Position numbers and translations under genes: made by a program
The notes under the pieces: generated by a model
What the model saw: only the letters and a program-made list of their open reading frames with translations
Told to the model about the DNA's origin: nothing
Databases searched by the model: none
Source: Catalinimonas alkaloidigena
Lineage (GTDB): Bacteria > Bacteroidota > Bacteroidia > Cytophagales > Flexibacteraceae
Direction of reading: 5' to 3'
Assembly: GCF_900100765.1 (NCBI RefSeq)
Contig: NZ_FNFO01000003.1
Location: forward strand, 372,001 to 436,000
Length of the DNA stretch: 64,000 nt
Part shown: piece after piece, positions 26,555 through 35,117 of the stretch
Layout of the letters: each line of letters starts with the position of its first letter
Numbering within the stretch: position 1 is the stretch's first letter

Positions 26555-27550
26555 TTACAGTTTTCCCTCACCGAAGTTCTCTCGTAACACTCGACACGTC
26601 CACTCAATTGTGTCGTCGAATGGGCGAAATTCATAGTTTAGTAACGCCTTAACTTTCTCGTTGGTATACCGGAAATCGCGATTGGCGTTGCGCGCTACAT
26701 CACGCGTTACGGTCGGTCGCCGCCCCGTCAGCAGCTTACGTGCCAACTCCCAGCGCCACGCGACTTCGGCCAGGAATCGCCCCGCCCGGAAGGGGGGCTG
26801 CCGCCGGTCAAACGCCTGAGCGATCCGCGCAAACAGGTGATGGTATTCGACGGCCCCGGCGCTGACGATGAAACGCTCGCCGGCGGACACATCGTCCTCA
26901 AGCAACTGCGTAACAATCTGCGCGACATCCCGCACGTCGACATAGTTGGCCTTCCCTTGGGTGTAAAACCACCCTTTGTTCCAGACGTACCGGAAGATTT
27001 TCATGCTGCTGCGCTCCCAGGGGCCAGGGCCTAAGACCAGTGAAGGATTGACACTAAAGGCATGCAGCCCTTCGGCAATGCCCCGGTATACTTCCAATTC
27101 GGCCAGGTATTTGGTCCGCGCGTAAAAAGAATTGTAAGGCGATTCAACCCACTGTGCGTGTTCGTCGATGACTTCTCCCGGCCGGCGGCGGCCCAGCGCC
27201 GCGACCGAACTGATGTGGCACAGCCGCACAACAGCGTTTGCCAGGCAAGCGTTCACTACATTGGCCGTTCCTTCTACATTGGTGCGCAGCATGTCGTCCT
27301 CTACGCCCTCTTCAAAAGTCACCATAGCCGCTGCGTGGATCACGTATCGACACCCCTGTACATGCTGCCGTAGCACGGGTACGTCGAGCAGATCGCCGTA
27401 GACAATTTCTAGTTCCGGCAGAACGTCGCGCAACAACTGCAAATCGGAAGTTTCGGAGCGTATTAGCGCACGAACCGGATGTCCGGCCAAGAGCAATGCC
27501 TTCACAAGGTAAGCACCGACCAGTCCGTTAGCGCCTGTTACTAGAACCAT
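26555..27550 (-). CDS. NAD(P)-dependent epimerase/dehydratase (extended SDR)
   Basis: A 331-residue extended short-chain dehydrogenase. The Rossmann motif TGANGLVG is at residues 5-12, the active-site serine lies at HISS (113-115), and YARTK holds Y143 and K147. The family includes dihydroflavonol reductase-like and sugar-nucleotide epimerases; the sequence looks closer to the DFR/3-beta-HSD-like group than to GalE. Its place as last gene of the capsule run, one base from the phosphatase gene, suggests work on a nucleotide sugar, but this is inferred from context alone. Confidence 0.85.
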   Translation of the reverse strand: MVLVTGANGLVGAYLVKALLLAGHPVRALIRSETSDLQLLRDVLPELEIVYGDLLDVPVLRQHVQGCRYVIHAAAMVTFEEGVEDDMLRTNVEGTANVVNACLANAVVRLCHISSVAALGRRRPGEVIDEHAQWVESPYNSFYARTKYLAELEVYRGIAEGLHAFSVNPSLVLGPGPWERSSMKIFRYVWNKGWFYTQGKANYVDVRDVAQIVTQLLEDDVSAGERFIVSAGAVEYHHLFARIAQAFDRRQPPFRAGRFLAEVAWRWELARKLLTGRRPTVTRDVARNANRDFRYTNEKVKALLNYEFRPFDDTIEWTCRVLRENFGEGKL

Positions 27551-27551
27551 G

Positions 27552-28283
27552 CTACAGGTTATAATTAAGCAAAGGTAATTCTACCGCTTTCCGGTAATAG
27601 GCGTTCTTCTGGCGGATGGCCTCGATTTCTTCCAGATGCTTGCGCCGATGGCAGTCCGAGCCCAGCATGTGCACCCACCCCTGGTCGATCATGCGTTCGG
27701 CACAGCGGCGCGCCCCTTTCGAGTAGTACCCACCCAGCGACAAAATGTTTACTTGCATCAGCAGCCCCATTTGCAAGAGCCGTTCTACCATCGAAAAGTC
27801 GTTTTGCAGGTATTGATAACGTTCCGGATGGGCCAAAACGGGCTGATACCCCACAGCCTGTAACTGAAAAGCCAGGGCCTCCAGCAGGATCGGGGCATTG
27901 AGGAAAGACGTTTCGACCAGCACGTAGTTTCCGCCAAATGTCAGCAAAGGTTGCCGCTCTTTCAGGCACTCAGCAAAGTATTCGTCCAGATAGTACTCTG
28001 CAGCCGCCTCGATCGTCAGGTCGATCCCTGCCTGCGCGACGGCGTCACGCACCTGTTGCAATCCCTGCTCGATGATCTCGGGCGTATTTTCGTAATAATC
28101 GTGAATGATGTGCGGCGTGGTGATGAGCTTGCGGTAGCCTAATGAGGCAAAATACCGAATCATTTCGATCGATTCTTCCAGCGTCTGCGCACCATCGTCG
28201 ATGCCCGGAATCAAATGCGAATGCATATCCGTGAGCAAAGGGGGCGGGGGTGGCAGTTTCCTGCCGAACAATCGCGCTAGCAT
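27552..28283 (-). CDS. CpsB/YwqE-type tyrosine-protein phosphatase (PHP domain)
   Basis: A 243-residue PHP-fold metal-dependent phosphatase. After a proline-rich lead (PPPPPLLTD) the metal site opens with D19, H21 and H23 in DMHSHLIPGIDDG. Further ligands are expected at TTPHIIHDYY, AAAEYYLDEYF, VLAHPERYQYL and HMLGSDCHRR, all present. The enzyme dephosphorylates the tyrosine-rich tail of BY-kinases that control capsule length. The target is almost certainly the neighbouring Wzc-like kinase, whose gene ends 12 bases before this start. Confidence 0.92.
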   Translation of the reverse strand: MLARLFGRKLPPPPPLLTDMHSHLIPGIDDGAQTLEESIEMIRYFASLGYRKLITTPHIIHDYYENTPEIIEQGLQQVRDAVAQAGIDLTIEAAAEYYLDEYFAECLKERQPLLTFGGNYVLVETSFLNAPILLEALAFQLQAVGYQPVLAHPERYQYLQNDFSMVERLLQMGLLMQVNILSLGGYYSKGARRCAERMIDQGWVHMLGSDCHRRKHLEEIEAIRQKNAYYRKAVELPLLNYNL

Positions 28284-28295
28284 GGAGTAACGGGT

Positions 28296-30725
28296 TTACT
28301 TACTGCGGAACAGGTTCTTCAGCCAGGAACCTTCCTGATTCTCATTCCCATGATCGCTGGTATAATACTCGTGTCCGTAGCCGTAGCCGTAACCGTACCC
28401 ATAGCCGTAGCCATACGCACGCGAACTGTCTACGCCATTGAGCACGACCGACAGTTTCCTGATTCCATTTTCGTTGATCAGTCGGTTGATGGTCTTGGCA
28501 AACTCTTTCCGTGAATACTCGGAGCGTACCACATAAATGGGCACATCGACCCTGCGCATGATCAGCAGCCCGTCAGTAACTAGCCCTACGGGCGGCGAGT
28601 CGATTACGATCACATCGTACCGCTGTCGTAATGCTTCAATGGCCTCCTGGAAGCTAGGGCGTAGCAGCAACTCGGAAGGGTTGGGCGGCAACGGCCCCGA
28701 GGTGATGATGTGCAACCCCTCTACGGAAGTTTGTTGAATTACCTCATCGAGTTTGTTGCGTTGAATCAGTAGCGTGCTCATGCCAACGTCGTTGGAGGCA
28801 TCAAACGCCAAGTGCACCTTCGGCTTACGCATGTCGAGGTCCAACACCACGACACGCTTGCGCGTCATTGCGATAATGCCCGCTAAGTTCACCGCAATAA
28901 AGGTTTTGCCTTCACCACTAATGGTAGAAGTCACCGAAATGAGGCGACTGCCCTGACTTGAGTTGATAAACTCCAGGTTGGTGCGAATGGAGCGTAGCGA
29001 TTCGCTAATAGCCGATTTAGGATTTTTATCCACCACCATGCGAGCCACGTCCAGAGGACTGCGTTTGTAGGCGGGTACCAATCCCAACAAAGGAGCATTG
29101 ATTGCTCTCTCTATATCGCGTTGGTTGGTGAAGCGGTTGTGCAACAGATAGCGTACCGCGATTAACCCTATGCCCAATCCCAGCCCAATGACAACGGCGG
29201 TAATGTAGTAGCTGCTTTTGATGGGACTGATGGGAACGCCTGGCAGGCTGGCTGGGGCCAGGATCTGAAACTCGGGAACCGTACCGGCTTTGGCAATGCC
29301 GAACTCCGCCACACGGTCCATCAACATCAGGTAGAACTTTTCGTACAGACCGTAGTAGCGTTGTGTACGGTTAAATTCCGTGTCTTTAGTAGGTAAGTTG
29401 GTAAAGGTAGATTCCAGTTCTTCGGTCAGCCGATCAATTTCCTTGATGCGCTCTTGGGTCTGTGTCCGATTGAAATCAATTAGTTCTTTAACCGACTTCT
29501 CAAGCTTGTTGATTTCGGTCACGCCAAACTGATACGCCTGGGTAGTCGGCTTGGTAGAAACCAAGAGTGTACTCTGCTCGATACGCTTGGTATTCAGTTG
29601 ATTTACCAAGCTAAGCAACTGTTCGTCTCTGATCGCCCGTGTAGAAGGGATGAACTCCACTTCGAGGGTTGAATCGACGCGATTTACATACGCTTCCAGT
29701 TCATCGAGTGCCGGCAACTGCTGCTCGTACGTAATGCGCTCAAACCTCAGGTTTTTGATTTGTTCCAGCGTCTGCCCAATGGTAGAACTAATGCTAAGGG
29801 TGCGGTTTTCGCGTACAAAGTCTTCGATACTCTCTTCCTGCTGGGCCAACTTTTGCGCAGTTGAATCCAGCTGGTCATCCAGAAATTTTAAGGTTTGCTC
29901 TGTAGCCAGGTTCTTATTTTCAATCGTCTGCACCAAATAGATGGAGTCGATTTTATTGACAATATCGCGCGCTTTTTCAGGCGTATAGTCTTTAAAGGCG
30001 ATCCGAATGGTACTGGCATTCGCATTTACCACGTTCACGGTCAGGTTTTCGGCTAAATACGAAATCAGCGCCCCACGACTGTTAATAACGAAGTAATAGC
30101 GCCGAATAGAACCGGGCACGGTAAAGAAACGCGTTTTATGAATCTCAAAGCGGAAATGCTGATTCTCATAGCTTTTGTCGAACAGGAAATTCCCCTGAAT
30201 CTCTTCCCCATTCAATTCATACTTCAAGCGATACTCGCGCTCGTTTAGCACTTCTAACTCTATGGATCGATCCTGGATCGCGCCACTTTTTAGCTTATAC
30301 TCTACACGAAATGGAGAGTCATGATACGCTTCAGAATTGACAACATCGCCGACTACGTAGTAGCTAACTGCCAAATCCATCGAATCAATAACCCGGTTAT
30401 ACACCAGTCGTGATTTGATGAATTCAATCTCACCGGTAATGTTCTCCACCTGCGACCCTAAGTCTGAGTTCCGCCCAAACAACACATTGGCATTGCGCTT
30501 TACCTCCAGCTTCAGCAGCGAGGCCGACTCGTAAACGGGTTTAATGTAACGCAACGAGATCCAGGCGGCCAGTACTCCCAGCGCTACAAATAGCAATACC
30601 CACACGATGCTACGATTGACGATCGAGAGCAGCTTGGGCCAATCAATCACACTCAGGAAGCTTTCTTCCTCTTCATTGTCGATGGGACGTCCTAAGTGCT
30701 GTATTTCCGTGGGCTCTACCATCAA
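28296..30725 (-). CDS. Wzc-like polysaccharide co-polymerase with BY-kinase domain
   Basis: An 809-residue protein. A Wzz-type chain-length domain lies between two membrane helices, one near residues 40-60 and the other at about 500-525. It includes a long coiled-coil region (about 270-470). The cytoplasmic BY-kinase domain carries Walker A SGEGKTFIAVNLA, Walker A' VVLDLDMRKPKVH and Walker B VIVIDSPPVGL. The C-terminal tail holds nine tyrosines, seven of them in an uninterrupted YG repeat (771-784), the expected autophosphorylation cluster. It would control polymer length and export together with the Wza-like channel and the CpsB-like phosphatase. Its start overlaps the end of the Wza-like gene. 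Confidence 0.93.
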   Translation of the reverse strand: MMVEPTEIQHLGRPIDNEEEESFLSVIDWPKLLSIVNRSIVWVLLFVALGVLAAWISLRYIKPVYESASLLKLEVKRNANVLFGRNSDLGSQVENITGEIEFIKSRLVYNRVIDSMDLAVSYYVVGDVVNSEAYHDSPFRVEYKLKSGAIQDRSIELEVLNEREYRLKYELNGEEIQGNFLFDKSYENQHFRFEIHKTRFFTVPGSIRRYYFVINSRGALISYLAENLTVNVVNANASTIRIAFKDYTPEKARDIVNKIDSIYLVQTIENKNLATEQTLKFLDDQLDSTAQKLAQQEESIEDFVRENRTLSISSTIGQTLEQIKNLRFERITYEQQLPALDELEAYVNRVDSTLEVEFIPSTRAIRDEQLLSLVNQLNTKRIEQSTLLVSTKPTTQAYQFGVTEINKLEKSVKELIDFNRTQTQERIKEIDRLTEELESTFTNLPTKDTEFNRTQRYYGLYEKFYLMLMDRVAEFGIAKAGTVPEFQILAPASLPGVPISPIKSSYYITAVVIGLGLGIGLIAVRYLLHNRFTNQRDIERAINAPLLGLVPAYKRSPLDVARMVVDKNPKSAISESLRSIRTNLEFINSSQGSRLISVTSTISGEGKTFIAVNLAGIIAMTRKRVVVLDLDMRKPKVHLAFDASNDVGMSTLLIQRNKLDEVIQQTSVEGLHIITSGPLPPNPSELLLRPSFQEAIEALRQRYDVIVIDSPPVGLVTDGLLIMRRVDVPIYVVRSEYSRKEFAKTINRLINENGIRKLSVVLNGVDSSRAYGYGYGYGYGYGYGHEYYTSDHGNENQEGSWLKNLFRSK
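28374..28415 (-). repeat. in-frame (Tyr-Gly)7 hexanucleotide repeat in the BY-kinase tail
   Basis: Seven consecutive TAyGGn units encode YGYGYG...; units differ only at third positions (TAC/TAT, GGC/GGT/GGG), so the array is near-perfect at DNA level. It lies at residues 771-784 of the Wzc-like kinase. Confidence 0.9.
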
Positions 30726-31582
30726 AATAGCCTGTCGATCAGGAAGTAAAGTGTAATGAGTGAGGACGTAAGGCCAATAAACGGAGAAACATCGCGGAGG
30801 CCTTCAAAAACATTTCTACGACCGGGCTCGATGTAAATAATATCGTTGGGCAGTACCTGAAGTTCCGCCTGGCGCAGCCCTTCGATTGTTTGCAAATTGA
30901 TGATTTGCACCGTTGGGTTCTTCAGATCACCCCGAATCAACCGGATATTGCCTGCGTTGGCAAAACTACCTACCCCGCCAGAACGTGCCAGAATTTCGAT
31001 GAGGTTTGTGTTTTCGTTCTCCAGATCCACAACCTGTCCTCCACCCCGGCCCGAGCTGCCGCCCAAAATGAATACGCGTCGGTTGTTGACCCGACAAATC
31101 ACGAAGGGATCTTCGTAAAACTCACTAAACCGCTCCGCCAGTACGCTATCTGCTTGGTAATGAGTTAGACCGGCCAGCTTCACATCGCCTACTAAGGGTA
31201 ACTTCGTAGTGCCATCGTACCGAACCAGATACTGCCGGAGTAGCATATTACTTCGGTTGTTCTGTCCCTGATTTCCGCCGCCCCCACCAACCACGTTGTT
31301 TTGACGCAAGCCCATCTCCCGGGTTAATTCCCCAGTTGGATCGAGAATCACTTCGCCGTCGTTCGTATACAGTGCGAGGATCAGGAAGTCGTTCACACGG
31401 ATCTTGTAATTACGCTCAGCATCGGCCAAGCTCATTTGCAAGGAGGCAGCATTCGCTGTGCCATCTGTACGGAACAAGATATCCTGCTTATAATAGCTGC
31501 ACGAAGTGCACACCAGCAGCAATAGCCCCCAGCATACCAACGCGCGACTTAGGTTACCTTTCGCCACCCAAGCGTAGTTCAT
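30722..31582 (-). CDS. Wza-like polysaccharide export lipoprotein
   Basis: About 286 residues from the ATG at 31582, chosen because it gives a lipoprotein signal ending in CTSCSYYK (Cys about residue 27); upstream in-frame starts do not. The poly-export domain reads YKIRVNDFLILALYTNDGEV and continues to LPLVGDVKLAGLTHYQAD. An SLBB-type segment follows (VFILGG...IEILARSGGVGSFANAGNIRLIRG, then VLPNDIIYIEP). A glycine- and asparagine-rich insert occurs near residue 105. The C-terminal hydrophobic stretch (FIGLTSSLITLYFLI) would cross the outer membrane, as in Wza. It should form the capsule export channel. Confidence 0.9.
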   Translation of the reverse strand: MNYAWVAKGNLSRALVCWGLLLLVCTSCSYYKQDILFRTDGTANAASLQMSLADAERNYKIRVNDFLILALYTNDGEVILDPTGELTREMGLRQNNVVGGGGGNQGQNNRSNMLLRQYLVRYDGTTKLPLVGDVKLAGLTHYQADSVLAERFSEFYEDPFVICRVNNRRVFILGGSSGRGGGQVVDLENENTNLIEILARSGGVGSFANAGNIRLIRGDLKNPTVQIINLQTIEGLRQAELQVLPNDIIYIEPGRRNVFEGLRDVSPFIGLTSSLITLYFLIDRLF

Positions 31583-31628
31583 GATAAAGTTTTGAATGGA
31601 TACAAGATACCCTTGCGAAGTAACTAAC

Positions 31629-32168
31629 TCAGAAATAATACGCATCAGGATCAAATAAGGGAAGGGCGGCATCTTTTTCTGAAAGATGAGGCTGCTGCAC
31701 ATGCCACGGAAGGTCCAGCTTCGGGTCGTTCCATACAACCCCGCCCTCCGAATCTTTGTGATAGAAGTCTGTACACTTATACATCAGCACGCAATCTTCC
31801 AGCGCCTCAAACCCATGTGCAAACCCCACTGGCACCCAGACCATGTTGTTTTGCGTGGCATCGAGCACGAAGCTATCGGCTTTGCCAAAGGTGGGTGACC
31901 CAGCCCTTAAATCCACCACCACATCCAAGGCTTTGCCGTGCGCGACCCGCACTAATTTGCCTTGCGCATGCGGATAACGCTGGAAATGCATGCCTCGTAT
32001 GACTCCCTTGCGCGAAAAGGATTGGTTATCTTGCACGAAATTTAGAAACAAGCCCTGCGCAGCAAACGCTTTGTCGTTGTAGGATTCAAAAAAAAATCCG
32101 CGATCATCTTGTAAAATGCGCGGTTTTATGTGATATACTCCCTCTAGATACGATTCTTCAAATACCAT
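31629..32168 (-). CDS. rfbC: dTDP-4-dehydrorhamnose 3,5-epimerase
   Basis: A 179-residue cupin-like epimerase from the ATG at 32168, the typical length. Active-site stretches are present: DDRGFFFESYN with the substrate-binding acidic and aromatic residues, RGMHFQRYPHAQGKLVRV with the catalytic histidine, DLRAGSPTFGK, and WVPVGFAHGFEAL with the second histidine, followed by YKCTDFYHKDSEGGVVWND. It makes the L-lyxo intermediate of dTDP-L-rhamnose. It heads the capsule run, 46 bases before the Wza-like gene. rfbA, rfbB and rfbD are not here, so either they lie elsewhere or the enzyme makes a related dTDP-sugar. Confidence 0.93.
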   Translation of the reverse strand: MVFEESYLEGVYHIKPRILQDDRGFFFESYNDKAFAAQGLFLNFVQDNQSFSRKGVIRGMHFQRYPHAQGKLVRVAHGKALDVVVDLRAGSPTFGKADSFVLDATQNNMVWVPVGFAHGFEALEDCVLMYKCTDFYHKDSEGGVVWNDPKLDLPWHVQQPHLSEKDAALPLFDPDAYYF

Positions 32169-32344
32169 TAGTGTCCGGATTTCGGGCAGAACTTGCGAAA
32201 TTCTTTGCACTAAATTAGGCACTTGCCCGCGGGTTGAGAAACAATCGCCCGAAATTTTATCGTTCCTGGGCCCAGTGAAACCATTTATGCCACGGCCTAT
32301 GTTACAGTAGGCTATCTCGGCAAGCTTGTAATTGTTATTAATTC

Positions 32345-33541
32345 ATGATCGAAAAAAAATTCATTTCTTCCACTGACGAACCCGAAACGGCCGTTTTAGT
32401 AGCCATCGTCAGGCAAGGCCAATCAGACGAGCAGGCCCAGGAATACCTGGACGAATTGGCTTTTCTGGCGAGTACATCCGGGGTCATTACTAAGGAGAGT
32501 TTCACGCAACGCTTGCAGAAGCCCGACCATCGCACTTTCGTAGGTAAAGGAAAGTTGGAAGAGATCGTGGCGTATGTCAAGGCGTACGAAATTGATATGG
32601 TCATCTTCGACGACGACCTAACGCCTGCGCAGGTGCGCAACGTAGAGGCGGCCTTGCAGTGTAAAGTGTTGGATCGCAGCCTTTTGATCCTCAACATTTT
32701 CGCCCAGCGTGCGCAAACGGCGCAATCCAAACTTCAGGTAGAACTGGCACAGTACCAGTACATGTATCCGCGCCTGACGCGCATGTGGACACACTTGAGC
32801 AAACAGCGCGGGGGCGTCGGGATGCGGGGACCGGGGGAAAAAGAACTGGAAACGGACCGGCGGATTGTACAGGACCGTATCGCGTGGCTAAAAGAGAAGC
32901 TGGACAAAATTGACCGGCAACGTACTACGCAGCGCAAACACCGTGACCTAACCGTCAGGGTAGCACTTGTTGGCTACACCAACGTTGGTAAATCTACCTT
33001 GATGAACCTCCTTTCGAAATCGGATGTGTTTGCCGAAAACAAATTATTTGCAACCGTCGATTCAACCGTACGGAAAATTGTGCTCAATCAGGTTCCGTTT
33101 CTTCTGACCGATACGGTGGGGTTCATCCGCAAGCTGCCCACCCACCTGATCGAGAGCTTTAAATCAACACTAGACGAAGTGCGCGAAGCCGACATCTTGG
33201 TGCATGTCGTGGATGTGTCGCACTCTGCTTACGAAGAACATATGGAGGTGGTACAAAGCATTTTGGCAGACCTGGGCGCGGCCGACAAACCCACCCTGTT
33301 GGTCTTTAACAAGGTGGACCAACTGCCCGGCTTCGCTCAGGAAGAGACGCGGACCCTTCTGTTGGAGCAGTTGAATAATTCGTACGCCACCAAAACCGAG
33401 CACCCGGCGGTGTTCATTTCGGCGGCTCACAACCTGTATGCAGATGAATTGCGCGAAAAATTATTTGCGTTGGTAGCGGAAAAGTTCCGTACGATATTTC
33501 CCAACTATGTGCCCGCCACGCATTTGTATCCAGAACAGTAA
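32345..33541 (+). CDS. hflX: ribosome-associated GTPase HflX
   Basis: A 398-residue GTPase with the N-terminal HflX domain, the signature RGGVGMRGPGEKELETDRR and a coiled segment, followed by a G domain. G1 is [13 protein letters not shown]3 is DTVGFIRKLP, G4 is NKVDQ and G5 is FISA. HflX splits stalled or hibernating 70S ribosomes after heat or antibiotic stress. The start at 32345 follows a 176-base divergent spacer from rfbC. The end of the gene contains the promoter of the downstream tRNA-Arg. Confidence 0.96.
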   Translation: MIEKKFISSTDEPETAVLVAIVRQGQSDEQAQEYLDELAFLASTSGVITKESFTQRLQKPDHRTFVGKGKLEEIVAYVKAYEIDMVIFDDDLTPAQVRNVEAALQCKVLDRSLLILNIFAQRAQTAQSKLQVELAQYQYMYPRLTRMWTHLSKQRGGVGMRGPGEKELETDRRIVQDRIAWLKEKLDKIDRQRTTQRKHRDLTVRVALVGYTNVGKSTLMNLLSKSDVFAENKLFATVDSTVRKIVLNQVPFLLTDTVGFIRKLPTHLIESFKSTLDEVREADILVHVVDVSHSAYEEHMEVVQSILADLGAADKPTLLVFNKVDQLPGFAQEETRTLLLEQLNNSYATKTEHPAVFISAAHNLYADELREKLFALVAEKFRTIFPNYVPATHLYPEQ

Positions 33542-33553
33542 CCAGTAGTTTTG
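33523..33553 (+). promoter_or_regulatory. promoter of tRNA-Arg
   Basis: TTTG at 33523-33526, 19 bases, then TAGTTTTG at 33546-33553: full match to the phylum consensus. It is embedded in the last codons of hflX and its stop. Confidence 0.7.
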
Positions 33554-33579
33554 GGCAAGTCCCCAGCCCCGCCTAGCGG

Positions 33580-33651
33580 GGCCCCGTAGTTCAACGGATA
33601 GAATAGAAGTTTCCTAAACTTTTGATCCAGGTTCGATTCCTGGCGGGGCCA
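33580..33651 (+). tRNA. tRNA-Arg (anticodon CCU)
   Basis: Acceptor GGCCCCG paired perfectly with CGGGGCC, T8 A9, D-stem GTTC/GAAT, anticodon stem GAAGT/ACTTT with loop TTCCTAA, T-arm CCAGG TTCGATT CCTGG, discriminator A at 33651. CCA is not encoded. It decodes AGG. Confidence 0.93.
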
Positions 33652-33678
33652 CTCTTGGCGGGGCTATCTACCAAGCGT

Positions 33679-33933
33679 CTAGCGCGACTTCTTGGTTTTG
33701 TATTCTTCTAATACTTCTTCGTATTCTTTGCGCTCTACTTCGTGGAAGCCATCGTCGTACATCTCGTCTAACTCGTCTTCAGTTAGCTCGAACGTATCTT
33801 TTTCCCACGTTCCATTTTCAAGCGCTAGCTCAATGCCGCGAAATACGTAATCATCTTCCGCATCGTCAATAGGATCGATTTTGCAATACACGAGCCCATC
33901 TTCATAAATGCATTTCAGATATAAACTTTGCAT
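33679..33933 (-). CDS. small acidic protein of unknown function
   Basis: An 84-residue protein from the ATG at 33933. I do not recognise the family. It starts MQSLYLKCIYEDGLVYCKID, with alternating hydrophobic residues suggesting short beta strands. The C-terminal half is strongly acidic and helical (ELTEDELDEMYDDGFHEVERKEYEEVLEEY), ending in a basic KTKKSR. There is no signal peptide or membrane helix. Reverse-strand neighbour of another small unknown gene; the spacing (161 bases) does not imply an operon. Its good codon pattern and sensible composition argue for a real gene. Confidence 0.55.
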   Translation of the reverse strand: MQSLYLKCIYEDGLVYCKIDPIDDAEDDYVFRGIELALENGTWEKDTFELTEDELDEMYDDGFHEVERKEYEEVLEEYKTKKSR

Positions 33934-34094
33934 GAGTGTGACTAAACTCCTGACGAAATCCACCAGGGGCTAATTTTACAGAATCTGCGTGTGTAAATTA
34001 AATTTATATTTGGTACGAACACCGTGGCGTAAACCGCTGGCTTCCACAGAGTACGGCAAATCAAATCTAATTTTACAAACAAAACAAGCAACGG

Positions 34095-34352
34095 TCAGGC
34101 AATTGCACGTTGAAATTGGCCGGTCGCACGTTGGAATTCCGTCTCACTCACCTCAAAATAGCCTTCTCCGAACAAGTCTTCCAGGTCTCTACTCGTCATC
34201 AGACGCGTCCCTTGTGCGGCCTGTCCCCGCCAGGACTGCATGCCGACATTTACTTCGGTAGCTTCGAACAGATCGCCTAACAATTTTGGCTCGACGTAGA
34301 AATAGACGGAGCTGGAACCAAAGTTACGTTTCAGATAAAGACAATTTTCCAT
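34095..34352 (-). CDS. small protein of unknown function
   Basis: An 85-residue protein from an ATG at 34352. No family is recognised. The first half (MENCLYLKRNFGSSSVYFYVE) looks like beta strands. The centre includes QAAQGTRLMTSRDLEDLFGEGYFEVSETEFQRA, which could be a short helix pair. No export signal. It stands alone between the acidic small gene and the PorT-like barrel gene. A real gene is plausible but rests only on frame integrity and composition. Confidence 0.45.
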   Translation of the reverse strand: MENCLYLKRNFGSSSVYFYVEPKLLGDLFEATEVNVGMQSWRGQAAQGTRLMTSRDLEDLFGEGYFEVSETEFQRATGQFQRAIA

Positions 34353-34508
34353 GATTAAAGGGCTACATTATGGTGAGTGACAATATTTTATTCTGAATTT
34401 TTACTAACTCGCACGAATAGTAACGGTAAAAGTGCGCTAGGGTTCAGCGAAGTTGCGCCTCCCTTTAAAAAGTGTAAAAAAATTTAACAAGAAAGGGGTA
34501 AGGTGCTA

Positions 34509-35081
34509 TTAACGAGGCAGTTGCGGCAAATAAATACCCAACGATAGCTGCGCGTTCAGATGCTGGGCATTCCACCCGTTAGCGACCGGAAACAGACCCG
34601 AATTAACCCGCACTCCCAGATGGTAACGGTCGTTCGGCCGGAAGAGCATACCTAACGCCAGACTCAAGTCAGCACGACGCAAGGCGGGCATCAGTTCGGC
34701 CGCTTCTTTGCCTTTTTCCGTCTGCATGCCGCCAATGAACAGACCCGGCGCCGGACCGAATAGCAAGTCAGTCCGGCGGTTTAGTTTCAGTGAGGCCAGC
34801 ACAGGCAACGAAGCGTAGATGAATTGAAAGCGTGTACCATTTAGGTCAATAAAGCCTCGGGTAGAAGCCAACAGCTCCGTATGCAGCCCCGCCACGTAAT
34901 TGAACTGATGCCGCACAAAAAACCCCGCATGAAACCCCTTCTTCCACTGGGCGCTCACCATGTCTGGCCCATACAGGGTAGACAAGTTAAGACCGCCTGT
35001 CAGGCCCGAGGAGGTCTGCCCGCACGTGCAAAAGCTAAGGCTTAAGCATAAAAGGAAGAGAATGGTCCGAAAGTGCAGCAT
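34509..35081 (-). CDS. PorT-family outer-membrane beta-barrel protein
   Basis: A 190-residue protein with a signal peptide (residues 1-21, ending CTCGQ). A barrel of about eight strands follows, in the style of the Bacteroidota PorT/OMP_b-brl_2 family. The first strand after cleavage reads SGLTGGLNLSTLYG, and later strands include FHAGFFVRHQF, LHTELLAST, YASLPVLASLKL, DLLFGPAPGLFIGG and YHLGVRVNSGLF. Such barrels sit in the outer membrane, often with unknown cargo. It follows the lipoprotein gene by 36 bases, so the two may form an envelope pair. Confidence 0.78.
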   Translation of the reverse strand: MLHFRTILFLLCLSLSFCTCGQTSSGLTGGLNLSTLYGPDMVSAQWKKGFHAGFFVRHQFNYVAGLHTELLASTRGFIDLNGTRFQFIYASLPVLASLKLNRRTDLLFGPAPGLFIGGMQTEKGKEAAELMPALRRADLSLALGMLFRPNDRYHLGVRVNSGLFPVANGWNAQHLNAQLSLGIYLPQLPR

Positions 35082-35117
35082 GCCTCGTCTGGTTCAAGAC
35101 TTGAAAATACAGCTTTT

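Noticed and set aside
28374-28415. CRISPR-like or tandem-repeat array
   Set aside because: The repeat is coding, six bases in period and inside the kinase gene; no spacer structure exists, and no CRISPR array was seen anywhere in the window.
33641-33664. Short direct repeat of the tRNA-Arg 3' end as an integration scar
   Set aside because: The copies are nine bases long and six bases apart with nothing between them, too short to be attachment sites of an element.
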